Assembly (NCBI GenBank): GCA_020631735.1
Contig: CM036223.1
Span: 4,750,191-4,814,190, forward strand
Direction of reading: 5' to 3'
DNA length: 64,000 nt
From: Saccharum officinarum
Taxonomy: Eukaryota; Streptophyta; Magnoliopsida; Poales; Poaceae
A program made the translations under genes and the position numbers. The notes beneath the pieces were generated by a model. That model searched no databases. It saw only the letters and a list, made by a program, of their open reading frames with translations, and was not told where the DNA came from. Positions 23,243 to 37,236 of the stretch are shown piece by piece. Position 1 is the stretch's first letter. Each line of letters starts with the position of its first letter.

Positions 23243-26200
23243 AATGACCCCCAGAGATGTTTTGATAGGAGTGTGCTAGTGTATGCAAGAGGAGACTGCC
23301 CACTATATATCAAAGCATATCATGGTTGTTATGATCCATTGTCATATCCTTTATTTAATCCCAGGGGAGAAACTGGTTAGAATAAATTTATGCCATATAG
23401 TGGATCATCTACTGTTCAAGCTACTACTACTCCTGTTGAGCCTACAGGTTTAATATCCTTATATTAGTAGGGTAGATATAAATTCAAACCTATCTAACTT
23501 TGTACTCATTTTTCTAATAATTTTTCATTATACACAGATGAGGCTAAAAATGACGCTGACATACAGCAAGGTGAATACTTAAGTAGCCTTGTGGAGGAAA
23601 GTCAATCTAGAAAATTTGTGACAGCACGGGAATACTATTGTTTCTTAATGCAAGTTAGAAAGGGTCTTTTTAACATCATGTTATTCGGAGGACAACTTTT
23701 CCAGCAGTGGGTTGTTGACATGTATATCAAGATTGAGTCTATGAGGCTTGATTGGTATTCTAACCCGGCAAACCAAAAACTCATACGGGTGAACTATATC
23801 AGGTGAGGCAAATGTGTTCTTTGCAAAATTATATTAGTATATAATTATATTATATATGTCATTATTAAATAATCACTGAAAATGGGTTTATTGTGCTGGT
23901 TGATGTAGTTTCTAACGGAGAGACCAGAGCTTCTGAAGTTGGCAAGAGAATTGTTTTTCCATGGTCTTTCCCGGGGGTGATCGTGACATGATGCAACGGT
24001 ACCTTAATGCAATGGCCATTGCGCAGCGTTTTGGCAAACCAGATTATTTCATCACGATGACATGCAATCCGCACTGGCAAGAGATAACAAAAAAATCTAG
24101 AGCCTGGCCAGCAACCACAAGACAGACCAGACCTGGTTTCAAGAGTATACAGGGCCAAGTTACGATCATTGATGGATTTATTGGTCAAGAAAAAGTACTT
24201 TGGAGATGTTGCAGCCTATGTGCACGTCACGGGATTTCAAAAAAGGGGCTTGCCGCATGAACACATCCTATTGATTATGCACTCAAGAAGTAAGTTGACA
24301 AACTCTAATGCATATGACAAGCATATTTGTGCAGAGATATCAGACAAGGACAAGTACCATGTGTTGCACGAACTTGTGATTAAGCATATGCTACATGGAC
24401 CATGTGGCGTCTTAAATAGAAAGTGTCCCGGTATGGTTGATGGAGCCTGTCAGTTTCAGTATCCTCGACAATTTTGTGAGGCAACACAATAGGGCAAAGA
24501 TTCATATCCTTTGTACAGGAGGAGAGATGATGGACGGTGAGTGAAAATAAGAGGTGCTGAGTTAGACAATAGGTGGGTACTTCCATACAATCCTGGACTC
24601 CTTATGAGGTATAATTGCCACATGAACGTGGAGGCATGCTCAAGCATCAAAGCCTGTAAGTACCTGTTTAAATATGTATACAAAGGCCATGATCATGCTA
24701 AATTCTCAGTTGAAACTCCTAGAGTTATTAATGAGATTCGTCGGTACCGGGATGCTAGATATATATCACCGCCTGAAGTCGTGCACAGGATTTTTGGCTT
24801 TCATCTTTTTGGTGTATATCCCTCTGTTTTGCAACTCTAGTTACATCTACCAAACATGCAGTCTGTCATTATTGATGAGTCTCAAAATCTACAAGATGTT
24901 ATCAATAAGAAATCTTCAACTATGACTACACTCACAGAATACTTCAATATGAATCGTACTGATAGTTTTACAAGGACATTATTATATAGGGAGTTCCCAG
25001 AACATTACCGGTGGATCAGTGGTCGCAAGGTGTGGCAGAGAAGAAAGAATAAGGCAGGACAGATTGGTAGGATTGTGTATGCGCACCCAGCAAAGGGGGA
25101 GAGATATTTCTTAAGAGTGCTTCTAAACCATGTAAGAGGTTCAACCTCATATAAGGATTTAAGAATAGTGGATGGCATCACATACTCTACATTCAGAGAA
25201 ACATGTGAAAAGAGAGGGCTTGTTCAGACAGATAAATCCCTTGATGACGCCTTGGTTGATGCTGAAACTTTTCAGATGCCAGCCGTACTACGGAGATTAT
25301 TTGTAACTATTCTTGTATTTTGTGAGGCCACCAATGTACGTGAGCTATGGGAGAAACACAAGGATTCATTGTCTGAGGCTTATAAAAGAGATAATTCTAA
25401 CTCAAGTGTTGTCGAGCAAATGGTGCTGAGAGACATTAGAGATATACTTCAGCCCATGGGGAAGGATATCAAAAATTATGATCTTCCTGAGCTCAATGAT
25501 GCAGGTAGGTTTCATGCAAATGAATTTTTATTTTTAATAATTATTCGATATTTTTCTAGCAAGATTAACATTTTTGCATTCATGAAAATTGACAGTTCAA
25601 TTTTCCAATGACATGATGAGAGAGGTCAGAGAGGAGCTTTCCATACAAGTAGACCAAGAACATTTGGATATATATAAATCTCTTAAAAATGAACAACGAG
25701 TAGGATTTGATGAAATCATGCATCATGTATTGAATAACAAGAGCCGGGTGTTCTTCGTTGATGGTCCAGGAGGAACAGGCAAGACATTCCTATACAAGGA
25801 AATTCTTGCTAGAGTGCGCTCGGAGGGATTAATATGAATTGCTACTGCAACTTCTAGCATAGCAGCATCAATATTGTCTGGAGGACGCACGACACACTCA
25901 AGATTCAAAGTCCCGATTACACTTGCTGAGAATAGCGCATGCAACTTTGGAAAGCAAAGCGGCACCACAGAGTTACTTCGTAGGGCATCCTTGATTACAT
26001 GGGATGAGGCTGCTATGACCTGTCGTCAAGCGGTTGAGTGTCTTGATAGGTCTCTGCAAGATATTATGAACGGTTCATTGCCGTTCGGGGGTAAAGTTAT
26101 GGTGTTTGGAGGAGATTTTAGACAGGTGCTTCCTGTGGTTCCACGTGGAACTAGAGCACAAGTAACGGATGCGTCATTGCAGAGATCTTATTTATGGGAA

Positions 26201-27076
26201 AATATAAGGAAGATAAGATTGACACGTAACATGAGGGCTCAAACTGACCCATGGTTTTCAAGTTACCTCCTTAGAATTGGGAATGGAAATGAAGAAAGCA
26301 TCGAAAATGATTATGTTCGCTTGCCAGAAGATATTGTGATTGGTTATACAGATGACAATGAAGATTCCATAAACACACTCATTCAGCATGGTTTCCCATC
26401 ACTTGAGGAGAATGCGAGATCTGCGGAGTATATGAGCACACGTGCCATCCTTTCCACAAAAAATGAGCAGGTTGATCAACTAAACACAAAGATGATTGCC
26501 ATGTTCCAGGTGAGGAGAAGGTTTATCATAGCTTTGACTCTGTTGATGATGATTCAAGAAACAACTACCCAATTGAGGTTCTGAATTCCATCACTCCAAA
26601 TGGTCTCCCTCCACATGTGCTAATAGTAAAAATCAACTGCCCTGTCATCCTACTCCGTAATCTTGATCCTAATAATGGCTTGTGCAATGGAACAAGAGTA
26701 ATGGTTAGAGCATTCCAAGACAATGCAATTGACGCAGAAATCATTGGTGGCCAACATCAAGGAAAGAGGGTGCTCATAACTAGGATCCCTATGTCTCCAT
26801 CAGATGATATTTCGCTCCCTTTCAAGTTAAAGAGGAAACAATTCTCAATTCGGTTGAGTTTTGCAATGACCATCAATAAAGCGCAAGGGCAAAACCATCC
26901 CAAATGTTGGGATCTATCTTCTAGAACATGTGTTCTCACATGGACAACTCTACGTTGCATTGTCGAGGGGTGTGTCAAGATCAACAACAAGAGTTTTAGC
27001 TAAACCAAATCGGGAATTGGATTCCACAGGAAACACCACCAAGAATATTGTTTATAAAGACGTCCTAAATTGTTGA
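23243..27076 (+). pseudogene. Helitron RepHel (HUH Rep plus Pif1-like helicase), copy B
   Basis: Helitron transposases nick and rejoin DNA with an HUH Rep domain and unwind it with a 5'-3' helicase. Here the N-terminal region (23243-23450 and 23591-23800) is followed by Rep. The metal-binding HUH motif is PHEHILL (about 24250-24275) and the catalytic tyrosine segment is KYLFKYVYKG (24658-24687). A 91-bp intron (25505-25595, GT...AG) separates Rep from helicase. Walker A GPGGTGKT is at 25763-25786, and later helicase motifs include GGDFRQVLP (about 26115) and SFAMTINKAQGQ (about 26860-26890). In-frame stops lie near 23380, 24490, 24541 and 25835, and single-base shifts near 26508 and 26897. 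The final stop is 27074-27076. Non-functional. Confidence 0.92.
25505..25595 (+). other. Intron in Helitron RepHel, copy B
   Basis: GTAGGT donor and GACAG acceptor; joining the exons keeps the reading frame across the Rep-helicase boundary. The same intron is present inverted near 60572-60662. Confidence 0.75.
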
Positions 27077-27272
27077 TTAACGTTGGGTATACTTACTCAA
27101 AAATTTTATTTTTTGTCCTTCATCTTTTTCTTTTATTTAATTTAATTTCATTTCATTTGTACTGTTGACAGGTGTGAAGCCTTCTTAGCATTCCCTCAGA
27201 CATACGAGCAGATACATGGAAAGATGGCATCTTCAGTTTATATATCACAAAAAGAATGTCCTCTCATTGTTC
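27077..27272 (+). other. Helitron 3' untranslated stretch, copy B
   Basis: AT-rich sequence after the helicase stop, including a pyrimidine-rich run and 'tgacag' that could end another intron. No further domain seen. Confidence 0.5.
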
Positions 27273-27705
27273 TCATGTGTTGTAATGCAAAGTCAAATCG
27301 TATCTTCTTTTAATATGTGCGGTGAAATTCCAATTACTTTGGCATGGCTTAATGCCCTGAGTTCTGAAAGCTCCATCACAATTAAGTTTAGCAAAGCTTT
27401 CTGATGGTTGACTCCGTTTCGGTCTTGTCAGACGAAGAACAGGATCTGATCTGAATTTTTCAAACACTAAACATTCTTCACGTTCTGATCATTTGTGCTA
27501 CCTGTGTGCTACTTCTCGGCCTCTTCCCTTCACACACGGCACATCGCTCGCTCCACCGGAGATACATCAGAATGACTACCAGGCGTTGAGTTGCATCTTT
27601 AAGTTTGATCACCTCCTCTACTGCTTGAGGTGAAGTTGTCGCAGCTAGGAGGATCCTGACCTGCTCAAGCTGGAGCTCATTCCATATCTGACGCAATGAA
27701 CACAC
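27273..27705 (-). pseudogene. Captured RNase H-type gene fragment in Helitron, copy B
   Basis: Same fragment as at 1-370, complete here on both sides of the stop. On the minus strand 27705-27478 encodes a helical linker (QLEQVRILLAA; EVIKLKDATQRLVVILMYL) and 27467-27273, after a stop and in a shifted frame, encodes KLNCDGAF, the start of a plant RVT_3-like RNase H domain. It is antisense to RepHel and lies between helicase and the 3' hairpin, a usual location for Helitron-captured host DNA. The rest of the RNase H fold is absent. Identification rests on recalled motifs. Confidence 0.5.
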
Positions 27706-28321
27706 AAATATCTAATCTCATTCCCCGTCGTCTCAAATACACCCGCAGAGCCAAGCTATTATGTCCGAGTTAAATACACAAGGCGACGTTGTCACGTATC
27801 TACAGAAGAAGAACAAGATGCGTGAACTCCATTCAGGTGATGTCATGATGACATCACCATGACATATTTTCCTATATCAAAATAAATGATAAAATACATA
27901 CCGTATACGTTTTCATGTCTAAAAATAAATGGGAAAATACATAACAAATATATGAGGGCGCAATGGTAGCGCCTGTGCTAACGCAACGGCTTCGTTTCAA
28001 CAAATATATTTTGTAGGCTATATAGCAAATTAATAAGTTAACTTATTATCTGTCATTCACAGAGGTCACATTCACTGGGGACGGAATTCATAGTGGACAT
28101 TTTGAAGAGCAATGCAAATGAATGTACAGATAATATCCCTGGAGAACTCCAAAATCTACTCCAACAAATAAATTAGCGGTAATATACGAGACATGACTTT
28201 ATTATGCCTTGTTATGCATTAGCATTTTCCAGATATACACGGTTATATACAATTGAGTGTGACTTAAACTATCGAAAAATATCGTTGTTTCGTTCTTTTT
28301 AAGTGCACCCCTGAAATGAAG

Positions 28322-28349
28322 CCGTGGCATGCCACGGGCATTATACTAG
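28322..28349 (+). other. Helitron 3' terminus (palindrome plus CTAG), copy B
   Basis: Palindrome CCGTGGCATGCCACGG at 28322-28337 and CTAG at 28346-28349 followed by T, identical to copy A. Confidence 0.92.
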
Positions 28350-28354
28350 TTCCT

Positions 28355-29620
<1,266 letters not shown>

Positions 29621-30860
29621 TGGTCCGTCTTCCTCTAACTAACTCCGTAAATGTGAAAACTATTTTTGTTGGTCTCTCTAAAAACTCTTCTTTATATTAA
29701 ATGTGTCTATTTTTTTGGTTCGTCCTCAGTCATTCATTCACTTAGTTTGAAGCTGCATGCAGAAACCAAGTTGATATCCCATTGCACCACTCTAACAGAG
29801 TCCGTTCAAGTTTATTTGTAGCGTTAAGTCAATCTTTTCTCTTTCTTAAATCGACAGCAAGTACACACGATAGTCTACTATTTAAGTTAAGTTAAATCTT
29901 TTGTAAGTTCTCCATATGGGACTAATCCTTTGTTGCACTATCTTTATTATGGGCCTCACAATTTATTAATGTAAGGTTGAACAAGCCCAATTAAATCGTC
30001 CTACTCGCATCTAGGTTCCAATTTATTTTATTCTCCCATTCCAATTCTATTTACCGATTCCGCCACTCGACTCCATTGTCCGTTTTTTTGGTGTTTCAGT
30101 TCAAGTTGCTACTACATTCCGTTTGTTTTTTCTGCAGTTTTTTTTGTTTTCTTTTTTTTGGTTTTCAAGTACCCGTTCATTTTTATATAAATAAATAACA
30201 AAACAAATCATAAATGCTAAATTTTGGCAAAGAAATAAAGTTTCATACTACTAAGTTGTTGATGGAGTTTTCATAGGAACTAACTTATTATCCAATCCAA
30301 TCTATAACTAATACCAAAGGGACAAAAATGTCCCTACCTAAAATTTTGCCACGTCTCTTGCATTCGGCTTTTCGGATCAGTGATCTCGGCTTTTGTTTTT
30401 TACCTAGACTCAGCTCATCTGTTTTTTTGCGACAACTCATCTGTTTGTTGTCTAGACTCCGAACTCCACTCAATGGCTTCACAAGGGTTTTGTTCGATGT
30501 TTTTTTTGTTTTCCGTCTTGACGCCGCTCTGGAGTTCTTTTGTTTTCTCTCAAAAACAAAAAATAAATTATCATAAATACAACATTATAGGTCTTTGAAC
30601 CATTTTAACCCTTCTAGAAAAATCCATATTTCCACCACCAAGTTGTTGATGCAGTTATGATTACAAGTAGAACTTATTCTTACTAAAATATGTATTAGTC
30701 GATGGTTCAACTAATGAAACCATGAACTGAAATCTTCAACAATTTGTAGTTTGATCCAGTCTAAATAAATGTATCTCTATAATTCCTGACAAGGGTTGCC
30801 TTGTAAAAAATCAAGAGAAGTTTCTCATCATAATCATCAGCAGACGGATTTATCCTTGAC

Positions 30861-30960
30861 GGGGACGTGATTGCAGTGTAGTGGTTGTGTCGGTCATTGT
30901 GCAGCCTGCCCGCCCGGTTTCGATTCCTATCTGGGACGAACTAGGGTCTCACATGGGGTT
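30861..30960 (+). other. tRNA-like segment, possible SINE remnant
   Basis: A segment reading gtgtagtggttgtg about 40 bp before cggtttcgattcc resembles the A and B boxes of a Pol III promoter, as in tRNA-derived SINEs. No 3' tail or target duplication is evident and the A box match is weak. Present inverted at about 43477-43577. Confidence 0.3.
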
Positions 30961-30978
30961 TTTTTCGCTAGAGGAGAC

Positions 30979-32620
30979 TGTTGACATTAATTAACGCAAT
31001 CACTAAATAGCAACGGTGCTAAAAAATGCATGGTAATAAATTAACATGTCTCTAAATACTAGTCACATTTTATATTTACCTATACTTCTTAGCATGGAAC
31101 TAGGTTGTCATCCCTAATGAATAAAGCTTAGAAGTATATAAGTGGCACTATAATTTTATATAACTAGGCAGAAATATAAATGATATAAAGATATGATCAA
31201 TTAAGATTAAGAACAATTAAGAACATCTGCAAGCGGACAGATAATTATACTATTGTAGCATTTTACCTAGAGTATTACCAAGTTGTTATTTATAATTTTA
31301 CCACTGAGAAGGTCTAGCTAAACTTCTATCTAGAGTATTGATAAACTTTATATTCATGATAAAGAGAGTAAACCAATGTTATGCACTCTTACTCAATAAC
31401 AAGGATAAGTCACAAGATAAAAGATATATATATATGATAAGTAATGATCACTCATCAAAAATAAATAAGTAGATACGCTCCGAGCTCCCTAACTATTACT
31501 AATAACGTAATCCAATCAGAATATTAGAGGAATAATTTCTAAGTATTCAAGTTACATGTCAAGCTACTACAACTAATAATCATCGTCAAGTAATACTACC
31601 ATATGTCCCAACCACAAAGGAGTCATGAACAGGAGAATTTGAGTTCAGAAACTTCTGATATACGAATATATCCTTAACCAGAGAATGCTGCTCTACCAAT
31701 AATCCACTGCACAGGGAAGGGCTACAGAGGACTCAATGGGCCTATAAAAGTCACACCCATGATCTACCACACGACCCTGAACAACTGGAGGCATCCGCAG
31801 ATATGCAAAGCATCTAAGCACCACGCTTACATAATGCATACCACTCATCTTATGGCCAAATAGACGAGCGCTATACGAACATGTGATCGAACTAAATAGC
31901 AACCTAACTATACTAGAATTGAAGTAGACAATTAATGATACATTCAAGAATGTAATAAAGATAAAGAATAATGTTGACATTGCAATAATTGTGCAAAGAC
32001 AAAATTACAATAAGAGCGGAGAACTAGAACATTACCAAAACTCCACGCTCACCAACGATCGGGAATCCAAGCAAGGTTGACTCAGCTTGATTTCCTCTAG
32101 ACCAGATCTAATATGCTAAAGCTATGAACTAGAGGAACTCTGATGATCTAGGGTTTCTAGCTCCGGATGAACTGGTCTTTAAATGACTTGATGCCTTCAG
32201 GGGGTCTGCCCCTGTATTTATACGCAGGTGGGACGCACGCGAGCTATTGAATCAAACCGACTTCATGTAGGGCTAGGAATGATCCTCAAGGTCGGTAGAA
32301 GAATACTCTAAAAGCTCGTAGAAGGGGAGAAGGGGGTGTAGTCGGCCCCACCTGGCAGGCACTCAGCCTCCACTTCATTCCGGTATCTTCTGAGGTCTTC
32401 TATAATATACTTGTATTTATCTCGTGGCGAAATTCCAAAAATTCTTTTAATAATTAGGTATCTCTTTCCACTTTTCTGCATAACTGCCTACAAACATTAA
32501 AATTCAACAAAGCTCATGAAATTCGTCAGATAACACCCTAGTCTTCTATGTTTTCATGTATTTTGACCATTCTCTCATGTTTATTTCACTATATATTGTT
32601 GACGTTAACGACCGTCAACA
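30979..32620 (-). mobile_element. 3' LTR of Athila-like element, contig 2 copy (1642 bp)
   Basis: On the minus strand it begins TGTTGACGGTCG and ends ATGTCAACA, with matching inverted ends. Flank GAGAC (30974-30978) is the presumed target duplication, matching GTCTC after the inverted copy (43459-43463). TATA box TATTTATA (minus TATAAATA) is at 32215-32222. Short open frames inside it, such as 31980-31693, mirror ones in the other LTR copy and are not genes. Confidence 0.88.
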
Positions 32621-33851
32621 AGAATCCCCCAAACTTACCTTTTGCTAGTCCCTTAGCAAAACCTAATTAGATAAACTTGGATCAGGAGTTGCTACAATGC
32701 TTTCACGCCTTAAAAGTACACATGCTTTCAAACAAAAATTCTCCTCCGGATTAAACAAAACTGCTCTAACTTTCAAACTCACCCATATTACCTTCAACTA
32801 TGGAGCTTCTTAGCCTTCACTTGGGTCTTAAGCAATTGAAAGATAGAACAAATAAGTTAAGCACTATGTCTCAAGCTCTTCGCTCAACCGATATTCTGGA
32901 GTTTTTGTAAGTTTTTAAAATAAAACTCAGAGCTTTCATTGTATGACACTCTCAAATCTCTCAATATATGTGGTATTTGTGGATCTTTACCAAGGCATTA
33001 ACAATGTTATGTCTTTCTCTCCCTACAACTAAGAATTATAATGGAGCTCATAGGAGTGGCAAAACAAGGAAAAACATACTTGTAATTCATATATTGTAAA
33101 GTCAAACAATGAATCCATAGAGAGTTAAGTCATACAATCAAATCAAGATGTGCATGTGTATGAAATATGCTGGATAGGTTTATATAGGGTGTCTAATTCT
33201 AATTCTACTTTTGCTCTATTGAAGACATTTCTCTCATTTGGATTTGAAAATAATTGCGGGAAAACATGGCTATCTTTATTTTTCTTTCTTCTTTTTTTCA
33301 GGTGGGCTTTTGCCCCCTAATTCTACTTTGGACACTTATCCATTTTTTTCTCTTTTTTTTATAGCCACATGCTTTTCCTTTCTACATACAAAATATTTGA
33401 GAGAGATTGCAACAAGAAATTAGAGCATTTATTTTGGAGTTGTCCTATAGATTAAATTTTTGGATGTTCTCTCCATACGTAGGAGAAAAACATTTTAAGG
33501 TGGATCTGAGTGGAAAATGGAGAATGATTGCGCCTACTCCCAGTGTAGGAATAGTGCATATGTGGGTAGTGTGTACGTGATCTTGATTTTAAAAGCATGA
33601 CAAAACCTCTCATAAGGTATACAACAAAGCTCGACTAAACTCAATGCAAAACAAGCAGCATATATGTGCAAAGATTTTCCTTATCTAAAATGTATATTAT
33701 ATCTAGATTTGGTAGGAATTTAAGCTTTGTCATACAAGAGCTCATCATGATTTTAAATTTTAAAAAGATAAATCTCCAGAACTTAGTATTGCTAGGAACA
33801 AGATAAATAGCAGCTCAGACTTTCTCATATCATATCCCTCAATCACCTAGA
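32621..33851 (-). mobile_element. 3' non-coding internal region of Athila-like element, contig 2 copy
   Basis: Sequence adjoining the LTR begins with a G-rich polypurine tract on the minus strand (GTTTGGGGGATTCT, 32621-32634) and continues as AT-rich non-coding DNA until the contig ends at the N gap. It matches 40597-41826 in reverse. No gene seen. Confidence 0.85.
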
Positions 33852-33951
33852 NNNNNNNNNNNNNNNNNNNNNNNNNNNNNNNNNNNNNNNNNNNNNNNNN
33901 NNNNNNNNNNNNNNNNNNNNNNNNNNNNNNNNNNNNNNNNNNNNNNNNNNN
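33852..33951. other. Assembly gap (100 N)
   Basis: Exactly 100 N. The last base on the left (33851) pairs with 40597 in the inverted copy, so homology runs right to the contig edge, typical of overlapping contigs from different haplotypes placed side by side. Confidence 0.98.
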
Positions 33952-33996
33952 GAAGAGGATGAATTGAGGAAATCATATCCGCAGTTGTTTGAGTAA
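33952..33996 (+). pseudogene. C-terminal tip of chromovirus integrase/chromodomain
   Basis: Fifteen codons (EEDELRKSYPQLFE then TAA) match the end of the polyprotein of the complete chromovirus at 45123-56845 (REEDLRKTYPKLFE). The rest lies in the gap. Confidence 0.8.
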
Positions 33997-34023
33997 GCAG
34001 TCCAATCTCAAGGACGAGATTCT

Positions 34024-34042
34024 TTTTAAGGGGGGTAGAATT
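34024..34042 (+). other. Polypurine tract of contig 3 chromovirus
   Basis: TTTTAAGGGGGGTAGAATT immediately precedes the LTR start TGTAACACCC and closely matches the tract of the element at 45123-56845. Confidence 0.85.
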
Positions 34043-36861
34043 TGTAACACCCAAATTTTAGGAGTAAGAAATTTTAAATAATTTAGAGAGAGGGAATTAA
34101 ATTTTAAAATTATTTGGTGATGCATTCATGCTGTTGCATTTATTTTATTTTGTGTGTGGATATATTTGTTTTATTTGATTTGGTTTAGGAAAATTTGATT
34201 TGAAAATGTGTTTGGAAAATTAGAAAAGAAACAAAAGAAAAAAAAAGAAACAACTTACCTTCTTACTTGATTGGCCGGCGGCCCAGCTGACTGACGGCCT
34301 GCCTTCCTCCTCCGCGCTGGCGCCCTCGCCGCGTGGCGGCCCATTTGCTGCCGCGCCGCGCGTTGTCCTCTCTCGGGTGACGCTGACGAACCGGGCCCCC
34401 TTGTCAGCGCCCTCTTCCACCTCCGGTTCGTGGCCGAGACGAACACTACCGTAACCAAATCCACCGAGGAAACCGGGACTTCCTACCCGAAAACGTTGAA
34501 TTGGAGCTATAAACGTGTAGCCGCTTGCCTCCTCTCCTCGTTTTCCATCTAACCTTTGAGCCAAACCTTTTGAAACCAAGCTTCATCGGTTCAAAACCCT
34601 AGGAAGTTGCGGGTGTACGTCGTCAGAGCTTGTCGGTGAACCCGCGCTCTCTTCTTTGCATTGGTGAGATTGCCATCTTTCCTCTTTCTTCCCATGCTCT
34701 TCTTTAGGTTTTAGTGCTTGGAATCGTGAGTTTGCGAAGTTCCAGTGAGTCGGCAATGGCATCGCCGCCATCCCGAGCTGCGTTTCATCCTCGGTCCGTC
34801 GTAGCTCTTCTAAACCGCGTAGAGGTGTTCGCATTGAGCTCTGCTTTTGCTTGGTGTCGGTTGCGAGTCATCTGGTGGTCTAAAACGGCGAAGCCGGAGC
34901 TTTCCGGCGAGCCATGGACGCCGGCCATGGTGGCCGCCGGCCGGACTTGAGGTAGGAGACCGGTATGAGCACTGTAGACTCGATGATGAACACGAGCCGT
35001 CCAAATCGTGATCAACGGCCCAGATTAGAACTTACCCCTTCGCGGGTAAATTTGTTAAAGAGACCCTCAGCTTTTTAGTTATCAACCCGCGGTCCGTAGC
35101 GTAAAACTGAAAGTACATTTTTGTGTTTGGAAAGCGTATTTTCTTCCGGTTTATTCAAAAATACGTTTTCAGGTATTTACAGTTTTGCCACTAGAACTGT
35201 TTTGGTCATAAAATCTTCGTTTTAACTCCGATTTGATCCGTTCAAGTTGCGTTAGGTTTTGTATTTGCGAGCTCTACATGTTAGTGTAGTTGTACAGTTA
35301 GTTTTGATAATTTATTTTTCAAGTCTATAATTAAGTATTTATTTATCTATAGGAAATCTTAGAAAATTCATAACTTTCACGTTTTAACTCCGAATTTGGT
35401 GATCTTTGCATCTGTGTGATCGTAGAAACGTGTAGAAGAGTTTTATAAACTTTTATTACTGTTTTGTTACTGTTGGTGTACTGTTCTAATTGTATCTCTT
35501 TGTTTGCTTCGTGTTTGTTTGATTGGATGCATGTGTGTTGTTGATTGATGATCGAGTATAGAAGGTGAGCAGTATCTGGACGATTCGGAGTATTACTTTG
35601 AGCCAAGTCAGCAGTATCACTTGGGAAGCTTTGATCAAGGCAAGTATAACACAGGACTATCCTTGTTACCTATACATTGAATTATCATACATATGCATGT
35701 GCTTACCTTGACAACCTTAGAGATTATAACTTAGTGATTGTTATCTTGATTCCTTGTCAACCTTGGGAATGCATATGGGTAGCTACTGCTAGTGCTTAAA
35801 CTAAGAACAATGATCTTGTAATTTGATTAATGGATTAAGCAATCAACTATTAAGATGATTTTATTACTGTTAAAGGGGGCTAGAGCATGTGTATTATCTT
35901 GATGCTCTGGTTTCTCTCCATAAGGACTTATCTGTAAGTGATAACCGGGATATACAGTACAGCTGTGAGGGCTATATGGCTCTGGCTTTAGTTGTTCAAG
36001 AGACCTTTTCTAGCTTGTTAGAGGTTACCTTAAATGGCGTAAGAATGGCTTGCCACGTTGGGTGTAGTGCGAGCCCCTGGACTAGTGTGTATAGGCTGCG
36101 GTTGTTGTGCCACAGGGAAGGGGGGTTCTACATCTGCCTGCCGAGTGAATCTAATGGCCCTAACTTGTTAGACGAACTTTTGAGTGGCTTTATATGGTTC
36201 TCGGGTGTTTGGGCTTGATCTCCCCACTCATTTGGAAATCATGACTCACAGTGAAAGTGTACACCTCTGCGCAGAGTTAAAAACTGGTATACTAGCCGTG
36301 CTCACGGATACGAGCGGCCTTGGGGATTCTTATGGAATAGTTGATCATAACTGTTATATCATGCTTAATTATTGTTGATTATTATTTGCTCATGTTAATG
36401 CTATTCATTATCCTTATTACAATTGATCATTGGTTCTTTAATGGGAAGTGGTTTATCTTGATGCTACTCAATTGCTAATATATGATTAAAAGCTAAACGC
36501 AGTTAAACAATGTCTAGCCTTTTTGAGCCTCATGAACCCTGTGTTATATTTGTTGAGTTCGACATGGACTCACTCTTGCTATTTCCACCATAACAGATGA
36601 AGATATAGAGGAAGATTATCGGAATGAGTACTAGTCTTGGTGTCAACCAGTCAACCGTGTCCCTGTGTGGAGTTTCCGCTGAAGAATTACTATTAGTTAT
36701 TATTACCTATCGTTCAAGACTATGTCTTAAATACTTATTCGTTATGTAATAAGCACTGTGATGATACTTTGTAATTTGTCAACTTATGTGTGCGACTGTT
36801 TCCTGGGGCGCACATGAGTCTTTTATGCATCCTATTTTTGTCCTTAAAAATGGGTGTGACA
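34043..36861 (+). mobile_element. 3' LTR of chromovirus inserted in the Athila-like 5' LTR (2819 bp)
   Basis: Begins TGTAACACCC and ends GGGTGTGACA, the same ends as the LTR of the element at 45123-56845, to which it is related but diverged. A GC-rich block (about 34270-34960) is preserved, with TATAAA at 34509-34514. It is followed by CTAGT (36862-36866), which continues the Athila-like LTR exactly as in the uninterrupted copies; CTAGT is therefore the likely target duplication. Open frames in the GC-rich block look like composition artefacts. Confidence 0.85.
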
Positions 36862-36944
36862 CTAGTATTTAGAGACATGTTAATTTATTACCATGCATTT
36901 TTTACGCCATTGCTATTTAGTGATTGTGTTAATTAATGTCAACA
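36862..36944 (+). mobile_element. Residual 3' end of Athila-like 5' LTR
   Basis: Matches 43377-43458 with few differences and ends ATGTCAACA. The rest of this LTR is separated by the inserted chromovirus and lies beyond the gap. Confidence 0.88.
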
Positions 36945-36952
36945 AGCATTTT

Positions 36953-36969
36953 TGGTGCCATTGCCGGGG
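36953..36969 (+). other. Primer-binding site, tRNA-Asp type
   Basis: TGGTGCCATTGCCGGGG differs at two positions from the complement of the plant tRNA-Asp 3' end as I recall it (TGGCGCCGTTGCCGGGG). Located 8 bp after the LTR, this is the usual primer site of Athila and related elements. Confidence 0.75.
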
Positions 36970-37236
36970 AAGGTATTAAACTTAGGAAGTATTGATAACT
37001 TATATTTATGAAAAGATCAAAGTAACCAATTGACCTATAACTCAAACAGGCATACCCTTGTTCTTGTCTATTTATTTATCTTATGCAGGGTAATATATGG
37101 GTTTTGACTTCTAGAGAATTACACAGACAACCCAGAAGCAATCTTAAAGAAGACCAGAGCCAAGCTCAAGAAGGTTTCTGTAGAAAATTTAGAAGTCAGC
37201 CAAGCCAAGAGAAATTTAGCACCGAAATTTGAAGTT

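Larger units (their letters stand above)
23096..28349 (+). mobile_element. Helitron (autonomous-type, decayed), copy B; 5' end lost to LTR insertion
   Basis: Contains Rep and Pif1-type helicase remnants in sense orientation, a captured antisense fragment, and the terminal palindrome and CTAG at 28346-28349. Its left part is separated by the Tat-like element inserted at 23095/23096, so the TC-starting 5' terminus is not visible. The inverted copy is 57819-63070. Confidence 0.9.

Noticed and set aside
30861..30960. Functional tRNA gene
   Set aside because: Only weak A/B-box-like motifs; no foldable cloverleaf with acceptor stem was found by eye.
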